DNA of 50,283 nt. Origin: Celeribacter persicus. GTDB taxonomy: Bacteria > Pseudomonadota > Alphaproteobacteria > Rhodobacterales > Rhodobacteraceae. The position numbers and the translations under genes were made by a program. Each line of letters starts with the position of its first letter. Within the stretch, counting starts at the first letter, position 1. This document shows, piece by piece, positions 44,708 to 50,283 of this stretch. The stretch spans positions 1-50,283 of the forward strand of contig NZ_QAOH01000021.1 of assembly GCF_003050785.1 (NCBI RefSeq). The letters are read 5' to 3'. Under the pieces are notes generated by a model. It did not search any database and was not told the origin of the DNA. It saw nothing but the letters and a program-made list of their open reading frames with translations.

Positions 44708-45728
44708 CCTGACCCAGACCCCGCCCCGCCGCCTGCCCGTTCTCTGGAAGAAGATCGACAAGGCGCTTCTGCTCACCGCGTTCGTCTTGCTTGCGGTGGC
44801 TCTGTTCGATCCGGCGAACCTGTGGCCTACCCTGCGCTTTACCGCTGAGGCGCTCTGGAATGCCGCGCCGTTCCTTTTGTTCGCCATTATCGCCACCGCC
44901 TACGTACAGGCCTCCGGCGCGGAAACGCTTCTGTCGCGTGCTTTCGAAGGGCGTGAGATGCAGATGATCATGGTCGCGGCCCTCGTCGGCGGCATCTCTC
45001 CCTTCTGCTCCTGTCAGGTCATTCCCTTCATCGCCGCCTCACTGGCCGTCGGCGTGCCGCTTTCGGCGGTCATGGCTTTCTGGCTGGCCTCGCCCCTGAT
45101 GGACCCGGCGATGTTCTTTGTCACTGCGGGCGAGCTGGGCATGGATTTCGCCGTAGCCAAGACAATCGCCGCCATCGGCATTGGCCTTCTGGGCGGCTTC
45201 GGGGTGAAACTTCTCGGTGGCACGGCGCTTTTCGCCGATCCGCTCAAGGCCTTTACCAAACCCTCCTGCTGCGCCACCTCCGGCCTGCGCGGCACACCTC
45301 TCTGGGCATTCTGGCGCGAGAGCTCGCGGATCGACACGTTCAAATCGAGCTTTCTCAAGAACCTGATGTTCCTCGGCAAATGGATGCTGGTGGCTTACGT
45401 GCTCGAAAGCGTGATGCTCTCCTACCTGCCCGCCGACATGATCGCCTCCGTCATGGGCGGCGATGGGATGCGCCCGATCCTGATCGGCGCGCTGATCGGC
45501 GCCCCTGCCTATCTCAACGGGTTCGCCGCCGTGCCATTGATGTCCGGACTGATCTCTCAGGGCATGGCCGAAGGGGCCGCGATGTCCTTCATGATCGCGG
45601 GTGGGATTTCCTGTATCCCTGCGGCGGTGGCGGTCTGGGCACTGGTGAAACCGCGTGTCTTTGTCGCCTATATCGGCTTCGCCCTTCTGGGCGCGGTTCT
45701 CGCGGGAACGATCTGGTCGATTTTCTGA
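44700..45728 (+). CDS. ArsP-type permease (DUF318 family)
   Basis: A 342-residue membrane protein with eight or more hydrophobic helices. The conserved SPFCSCQVIPFIAA motif near residue 105 and the PSCCATSG segment near 190 identify the permease family that includes ArsP, the exporter of trivalent methylarsenicals. The following segments (GALIGAPAYLNGFAAVPLM, MSFMIAGGISCIPAAVAVW) complete the second half. ATG 44700 is preferred since GGAGA lies 6 bases upstream; ATG 44688 is the alternative. It overlaps arsR, and together they form a sensor-exporter pair. The substrate cannot be proved; the sequence does not exclude other metals. Confidence 0.85.
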   Translation: MTDLTQTPPRRLPVLWKKIDKALLLTAFVLLAVALFDPANLWPTLRFTAEALWNAAPFLLFAIIATAYVQASGAETLLSRAFEGREMQMIMVAALVGGISPFCSCQVIPFIAASLAVGVPLSAVMAFWLASPLMDPAMFFVTAGELGMDFAVAKTIAAIGIGLLGGFGVKLLGGTALFADPLKAFTKPSCCATSGLRGTPLWAFWRESSRIDTFKSSFLKNLMFLGKWMLVAYVLESVMLSYLPADMIASVMGGDGMRPILIGALIGAPAYLNGFAAVPLMSGLISQGMAEGAAMSFMIAGGISCIPAAVAVWALVKPRVFVAYIGFALLGAVLAGTIWSIF

Positions 45729-45846
45729 GCAAACCTTTGTGAAAAGCCATCGGGAGCGTGTCCGGTGCCCCCGGTCACGCTTGCCCTGTTGCCGCAGTTG
45801 CACTATTCCCGACCCGAACAGGGCAAAGGGACCGGAGCGCACGGGC

Positions 45847-47127
45847 ATGTACAGGGTCTGGAATTTCATCACCAACTATTCGCTGCTTTTGATCTTCGGG
45901 GCCATCACGGCACTGATCTGGGCGAATGTGGATGCGCATTCCTACCATACCTTCGTCGATTTCCCGATTGCCGAGAATTTTTTCATCGGCCATCCGCATA
46001 TGGATGACGCGGGCCATGTCCACCGCACGCTGACGCTGCATTATCTGTTCAATGACGTACTCATGGCCTTCTTCTTCGCCATTGCCGCGAAGGAGGTCTG
46101 GGAGGCCGTGATCCTCAAGAACGGCTCTCTGCGCGGAAAAAAAGCCGCGACCCCGTTGATTGCAACCGCGGGCGGGATGCTCGGACCGATCGCCGTCTAT
46201 CTCGGACTGGCGCTCCTGTTCGGCTCCGACACGTTCGATGCAGTGAAAAACGGCTGGGCGGTCCCGACCGCCACCGACATCGCCTTTTCCTATCTCGTCG
46301 GGCGTCTGGTGTTCGGCGCCGGTCACCCGGCGGTGCGCTTCCTTCTGCTTCTGGCGATTGCCGACGATGCGGCGGGGCTTGTGATCCTCGCAATCTTCTA
46401 CCCGACCGGAGAACTGGCTGTTGAATGGCTCCTGCTTTCCGCCGCCGCCGCCGTGATCGTGTTTCTTGTCGCCAACTGGCTACCGCGCGTGCTCGACAAG
46501 CACAATCAGGTGCGCCCGAATTCGACCTGGGTGCGCAAGAACCTTAGCTTCTGGCCCTATCTGATCGCGGGCTGCATCTCCTGGTACGCTTTCATGCGCG
46601 CAGGCATTCACCCGGCGCTGGGTCTCTTGCCCATCGTGCCGACCATCCCGCATGCCGACCGCGCCTTCGGGATTTTCGCCGATGCCGAACAACACCTGCA
46701 CGACCTGCTCAACGATATCGAACACAAGCTGAAAACCCCGGTCGAGGTCATCCTGTTCTTCTTCGGCCTGCTCAACGCAGGCGTCGAGTTCAACGCCATC
46801 GGCGAACCGACCTGGCTGGTGCTCGGGGGGCTTCTGATCGGCAAGCCGGTGGGCATCCTGATAATGGGCTCTCTGGCCGCGCATGTACTGCGGCTCGGGC
46901 TTCCTGCGGGGATGCGAACCATCGACCTTCTGGTGATCGGATGTGTCGCGGCGATCGGCTTCACAGTCTCGCTTTTCATCGCCTCCGTGGCTTTCGATGC
47001 ACACACTCTGCTGGATGGCGCATCGGTTCAGGATGCCGCGAAGATGGGGGCGTTGTTCTCCTTTGCCGCCGCGATCATTTCCATCGTGGCCGGGAAACTG
47101 TGCAAAGTGAAGAAACAATACGTCTGA
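45847..47127 (+). CDS. nhaA: NhaA-type Na+/H+ antiporter
   Basis: A 426-residue inner-membrane antiporter used in sodium and pH homeostasis. About 11-12 membrane helices are present. The ion-binding aspartate pair is seen in LLLAIADDAAGLVILAIFY near residue 175, and the upstream VPTATDIAFSYLVGRLVFG is the other assembly motif. The segment ADAEQHLHDLLNDIEHKLKT is the usual cytoplasmic loop, somewhat longer than in E. coli NhaA (388 residues). ATG 45847 has GGAG upstream; a longer frame to 45655 overlaps the permease and is rejected. A hairpin terminator follows. Confidence 0.93.
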   Translation: MYRVWNFITNYSLLLIFGAITALIWANVDAHSYHTFVDFPIAENFFIGHPHMDDAGHVHRTLTLHYLFNDVLMAFFFAIAAKEVWEAVILKNGSLRGKKAATPLIATAGGMLGPIAVYLGLALLFGSDTFDAVKNGWAVPTATDIAFSYLVGRLVFGAGHPAVRFLLLLAIADDAAGLVILAIFYPTGELAVEWLLLSAAAAVIVFLVANWLPRVLDKHNQVRPNSTWVRKNLSFWPYLIAGCISWYAFMRAGIHPALGLLPIVPTIPHADRAFGIFADAEQHLHDLLNDIEHKLKTPVEVILFFFGLLNAGVEFNAIGEPTWLVLGGLLIGKPVGILIMGSLAAHVLRLGLPAGMRTIDLLVIGCVAAIGFTVSLFIASVAFDAHTLLDGASVQDAAKMGALFSFAAAIISIVAGKLCKVKKQYV

Positions 47128-47160
47128 GCCACACTCTCCCAGACGGTACTGTTTCTCTCC

Positions 47161-47189
47161 TGAGGCCGAAATCCTGCATTTTGGCCTCA
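47161..47189 (+). terminator. Hairpin after nhaA
   Basis: TGAGGCC (47161-47167) pairs with GGCCTCA (47183-47189), with AAAT/ATTT pairing inside, 34 bases past the nhaA stop. The following T-run is short (TTCTT), so termination is likely but not perfect. Confidence 0.7.
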
Positions 47190-47329
47190 TTCTTGCCACA
47201 TTTGCGCGATCTGAGATGGATTTCCCGGGGTAAGACGACATAATATAGCCGAAATGGCTTGGTAGAACACTCTGCCAGAAAGCCCCGTGTAAACAGGGAT
47301 GAGTTAAGCTAGTATCGTGGCGGGTGCCC

Positions 47330-47983
47330 ATGCTCGAATTCGACAATGTCAGCAAGTCCTTCTGGACCGGAAAACAGCGCAAGGTGATCCTTGACCGCGC
47401 GTCTTTTCGTGTCGAGCTTGGCAATTCGCTTGGCATTCTTGCACCCAACGGCACCGGAAAGACCACCATCATCAACATGATGTCCGGGCTGGAAAAACCC
47501 GATGAAGGGGAGATCCGTCGCGGTTGTCGCGTGTCCTTTCCGCTCGGGTTCATGGGCGGGCTGATCGGCAAACATACGGCGCGCGAGAACGTGCGGTTCA
47601 TCGCGCAGATTTACGATCTCGACCCCGATTACGTCGAGGCCTTTTGCCGCTGGCTTTGTGATCTGGACGAATACTTCGACATGCCGGTTTCGAAATATTC
47701 CTCCGGGATGCGTTCTCGCCTGTCCTTTGCGTTGTTGCTCGCGCTCGATTTCGACATGTACCTGATCGACGAGGGCATGCCCTCCACTGCGGATGTGAAT
47801 TTCAACCGCAAGGCCGGGGGCATCCTGCGCGAACGCCTTGAGCGCACCACCATCATCGTGGTCTCTCACCAGGCCGCGACACTCGAAAAATTCTGTCGCT
47901 CCGCCGCCGTTCTGAGGAACGGTCGGCTGTATATGTTCGACACGCTGGAAGAGGCCAAGGCACTTTATGACTACCAAGGTTAA
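47330..47983 (+). CDS. Polysaccharide-export ABC transporter ATP-binding protein (KpsT/CtrD type)
   Basis: A 217-residue ABC ATPase energising capsule polysaccharide export. Walker A is LAPNGTGKTTI near 40-50, signature YSSGMRSRLSFAL near 125-137, Walker B DMYLIDEGMPS near 145-153, switch histidine VVSHQ near 180. The short length and the IDEG Walker B variant belong to the KpsT/CtrD branch. GTG 47324 is a possible earlier start; neither has a strong ribosome site. It overlaps the KpsE-type gene by 17 bases. The matching KpsM permease is not adjacent here. Confidence 0.9.
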   Translation: MLEFDNVSKSFWTGKQRKVILDRASFRVELGNSLGILAPNGTGKTTIINMMSGLEKPDEGEIRRGCRVSFPLGFMGGLIGKHTARENVRFIAQIYDLDPDYVEAFCRWLCDLDEYFDMPVSKYSSGMRSRLSFALLLALDFDMYLIDEGMPSTADVNFNRKAGGILRERLERTTIIVVSHQAATLEKFCRSAAVLRNGRLYMFDTLEEAKALYDYQG

Positions 47984-49754
47984 AGCCCAGAAATTCCGCG
48001 TACGCCGGACACCCCGCGCAGCCCAAAGTGCGGTCGCGCAACCGGATGCGGAGGTACTCTCCCCAGAAGAGGCGATTCAAGCCGACATCCGGGCCGAAGA
48101 CGACAAGTTGTTCGACAATGGTGCGGCTGATGACGGGTTCGGCGACATGCCCTACCCCGGCTCTGCGGCAGCGGAAAGTAGTGTGACCCATCTTTCGCAA
48201 AACCCGACGGGGCGCAAACGCGTTCAGGGCGGCGTCGCGCGTACTCTGGCCTCCGGCACGAAAGACGAGGAGGGTGTCAGCGGCGAGGTCACGCCCGCGG
48301 ACGAGGCCTCCATCGACGCCGAGATCGACGCCATCCGCCGCGAGGGCCTGAGCGGTCGGCAATTGCGCATGGCTCGCCGCGTGGCGCAAAAACACGGCAT
48401 CGCCGCAACCTCCGATTTCGACGCGGTACGGTTGTTGCGCAAACAGGGGATCGACCCGTTCCAGCGCAGCACCATGCTCGAACTGGTGACCACAGACAAG
48501 GATGCCTCGCACGCACTGACCACGACCGAGGGGGCGAAACTGCCCAAGACCGTGGACAACACCCCCCAATTGCCCTCGCAGAACATGATGGACCGGCTGG
48601 GCCGCGAGGACGAGATTTCCCGCATTCAGCAAGACATCGCGAAACGCCGCCGACGCAAGATGTTGCTTCTGGCGGCACGGCTTCTGGTGTTTGTGGGCAT
48701 CCCGACGCTTCTTGCGGGATTCTATTTCTACAAGATCGCGACCCCGATGTACGCGACCAAATCCGCCTTCGTCATCCAGCAGGCCGAGGCCGCATCCGCG
48801 GCGGGCAGCGGGTTGAGCAGCATGCTCAAAGGTACGTCTTTCGGCTCGTCGCAGGATTCCATTGCGGTGCAGGATTACCTGACCTCGCGCGATGCGATGT
48901 TGCGGCTTGATTCCGATGCTGGCTTCAAGGCCCATTTCGCCTCGAAGGCGATCGACCCGATCCAGCGCCTGCCGGAAAACCCGTCGAACGAGGCAGCCTA
49001 CAAGGTCTATCTCGACCGTGTGAGCATCGGCTATGACCCAACCGAGGGCCTGCTCAGGATGGAGGTGGTCGCCGCCGATCCGCAAACTTCGCAGGAGTTT
49101 TCCGATCTTCTGGTGAAATATGCCGAGGAACAGGTGGATCACCTGACCCAGCGTCTGCGCGAAGACCAGATGAAAGGCGCGCGCGAAAGTCTCGCCGATG
49201 CCGAGAACAAGATGCAGGCAGCCCAGGAAAAGGTCGTTCTCTTGCAGGAGCAGCTCGGGATCATTTCGCCGGATGCAGAGACCGCCGCGATCATGTCGCA
49301 AATCTCTGGGTTCGACACCCAGTTGCAGCAAAAGAAACTGTCGCTGCAGCAATTGCTCGACAACCCGAGCCCGAACCAGGCCCGCGTCGATGGTACCCGT
49401 GGCGACATTCGGCGTCTCGAAGAGATCATCGCCGACCTGCGCAAACAGTTGACCGAGGCCTCGAACGGCGCGGGTTCTCTGGCCCGGATCACCGCCGAAC
49501 AACGGATGGCGGAGGTCGATCTGGCAACACGTCAGGCGATGGTCGCACAGGCCATTCAGGCGCTCGAAGCCTCCCGGATCGAAGCAAACCGCCAGGTACG
49601 CTATCTCTCCCTGTCCTCGCGCCCCGTGGCCCCGGACGAACCGACCTACCCGCGCAAATTCGAAAACACGCTTCTGGCGCTTCTGGTCTTTTCCGGCATC
49701 TATCTGATGGCCTCTCTGACCGCTGCCGTGCTGCGCGAACAGGTTTCTGCCTGA
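47967..49754 (+). CDS. Capsule polysaccharide export inner-membrane protein (KpsE/CtrB type) with long cytoplasmic N-terminus
   Basis: A 595-residue polysaccharide co-polymerase-like protein that bridges the ABC exporter to the outer-membrane channel. Membrane helix 1 is about 232-253 (MLLLAARLLVFVGIPTLLAG), the periplasmic part has YKIATPMYATKSAFVIQ and a long coiled coil (about 390-510), and helix 2 is near 568-590 (LLALLVFSGIYLMASL). KpsE proteins usually have a short N-terminus; here 230 mostly acidic, low-complexity residues precede helix 1, with one ordered-looking stretch (about 118-170, ending RKQGIDPFQRS). It is translationally coupled to the ATPase gene. Confidence 0.9.
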   Translation: MTTKVKAQKFRVRRTPRAAQSAVAQPDAEVLSPEEAIQADIRAEDDKLFDNGAADDGFGDMPYPGSAAAESSVTHLSQNPTGRKRVQGGVARTLASGTKDEEGVSGEVTPADEASIDAEIDAIRREGLSGRQLRMARRVAQKHGIAATSDFDAVRLLRKQGIDPFQRSTMLELVTTDKDASHALTTTEGAKLPKTVDNTPQLPSQNMMDRLGREDEISRIQQDIAKRRRRKMLLLAARLLVFVGIPTLLAGFYFYKIATPMYATKSAFVIQQAEAASAAGSGLSSMLKGTSFGSSQDSIAVQDYLTSRDAMLRLDSDAGFKAHFASKAIDPIQRLPENPSNEAAYKVYLDRVSIGYDPTEGLLRMEVVAADPQTSQEFSDLLVKYAEEQVDHLTQRLREDQMKGARESLADAENKMQAAQEKVVLLQEQLGIISPDAETAAIMSQISGFDTQLQQKKLSLQQLLDNPSPNQARVDGTRGDIRRLEEIIADLRKQLTEASNGAGSLARITAEQRMAEVDLATRQAMVAQAIQALEASRIEANRQVRYLSLSSRPVAPDEPTYPRKFENTLLALLVFSGIYLMASLTAAVLREQVSA

Positions 49755-49863
49755 TCCGGTACGTCCTTGGCGGTTTACAGGGTGCGACATTCTGTTCAGA
49801 CGGAATGCCGCCTCTGTCGCGTTCGATCTGGTATCGACACGCGGAACTGGAAAGGATCTGACG

Positions 49864-49929
49864 ATGAGACGTTTTGCGCTTTTTCTCAGTCTGATGGCCG
49901 CTCTGCCCTTTGCCGCGACGGCGTGGTGA
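49864..49929 (+). CDS. Tiny frame encoding only a signal-peptide-like sequence (possible broken gene)
   Basis: A 21-codon frame starting MRRFALFLSLMAALPFAATA looks like a complete signal peptide with a cleavage site, then stops at TGA 49927. GGAAAGGATC lies just before the ATG. Either the mature part was lost by a frameshift or deletion, or it is a small secreted peptide. The downstream bases in the other frames do not give a convincing mature protein. Confidence 0.35.
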   Translation: MRRFALFLSLMAALPFAATAW

Positions 49930-49986
49930 CACTCGCCGATTTCGGCAATTGAGCTGCGATTCATACAAACGGATCGGTCTGACAAA

Positions 49987-50014
49987 GACACCCTGGAGCG
50001 TTTTCCGGGGTGTC
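49987..50014 (+). terminator. Hairpin before tRNA-Gln
   Basis: GACACCC (49987-49993) and GGGTGTC (50008-50014) are perfect 7-bp arms; the T-run after it is weak (TCTCCC). It may end the capsule-export transcript. Confidence 0.55.
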
Positions 50015-50130
50015 TCCCATAGAAGCCGTTCCCGGATCGAAGCCGTAGAAAAATCTTTCCCCGGATGACACGAAATTGCCGAAAAAGGGGTTGCACCCGA
50101 CGCGGGGACAGACTAATTAGCCCCCCACGT

Positions 50131-50205
50131 TGGGGTGTAGCCAAGTGGTAAGGCACCGGTTTTTGGTACCGCGCACCGTAGGTTCGAATCCTACCACCCC
50201 AGCCA
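50131..50205 (+). tRNA. tRNA-Gln, anticodon TTG
   Basis: A 75-nt cloverleaf. The acceptor TGGGGTG pairs with CACCCCA, the D arm is GCCAAGTGGTAAGGC, the anticodon loop TTTTGGT gives TTG (codon CAA), the T arm contains GGTTCGAATCC, and CCA is encoded. The first pair of the anticodon stem is a C-C mismatch. Confidence 0.94.
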
Positions 50206-50283
50206 TATTCCTCTACATCAATGAAGCAAGGCCCGACGGACCAACTCCGCCGGAAAATGCCCCTGTTTTATGCCCCGGTTAGG

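Larger units (their letters stand above)
49755..50130. other. Spacer between capsule-export gene and tRNA-Gln
   Basis: The 376 bases hold the 21-codon signal-like frame at 49864-49929 and a hairpin at 49987-50014. I see no larger credible gene. Confidence 0.4.

Noticed and set aside
47853-50156. Very long minus-strand open frame opposite the capsule-export genes
   Set aside because: High-GC shadow frame over two convincing genes; no start signal or domain.

Overview
The window looks like chromosome of an alphaproteobacterium of the family Rhodobacteraceae (Roseobacter group). Signs are the high GC content, a LexA box of the alphaproteobacterial GTTC-N7-GTTC type ahead of an imuA-imuB-dnaE2 cassette, a second-type glutamyl-tRNA synthetase, an mreBCD-mrdA-rodA shape operon followed by a hydroxyacid dehydrogenase, and an ATTC-N8-GAAT motif ahead of a sulfide:quinone oxidoreductase gene. 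Genus and species cannot be fixed from what is visible.

Layout: (1) 1-6740: an unknown gene, a small PHD-antitoxin-like gene on the minus strand, and the SOS mutagenesis cassette imuA-imuB-dnaE2 with its LexA box. (2) 6741-18256: an accessory region ending exactly at the 3' end of tRNA-Ala(CGC). It holds a zinc-hook AAA ATPase, a remnant of a type I restriction specificity subunit coupled to a ComEC-like metallo-beta-lactamase, a short tyrosine recombinase, a two-gene unit (a 1357-residue protein with a HigA-type HTH, plus a small protein with a HEPN-like RNAISH motif) behind a palindromic operator, and a degenerate serine-recombinase-like gene preceded by two 21-bp tandem repeats. This part is the best candidate for undescribed defence biology. 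(3) 18257-36150: core metabolism. It contains trxC, a tandem glycine riboswitch driving gcvTHP, gltX, a minimal zincin, a Tat-exported MBL hydrolase, a PfkB kinase, an Hsp70-like ATPase, nadE, a MORN-repeat protein, sqr, and leuA with a leucine leader peptide. (4) 36291-42826: mreB, then mreC-mreD-mrdA-rodA-dehydrogenase with overlapping stop/start codons, for cell shape and lateral wall synthesis. (5) 42863-50205: an SseB-like gene and an iron-sulfur uracil-DNA glycosylase, an ArsR/ArsP-like metalloid unit with its palindromic operator, nhaA, a two-gene capsule-export unit (KpsT/KpsE type) and tRNA-Gln(TTG).

Regulation that can be read directly: a LexA site, a tandem glycine riboswitch, a leucine leader peptide, palindromes ahead of the HigA-type and ArsR genes, a possible SqrR-type site, and several clear terminators. 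Functional names rest on motif recognition by eye; no database search was possible.
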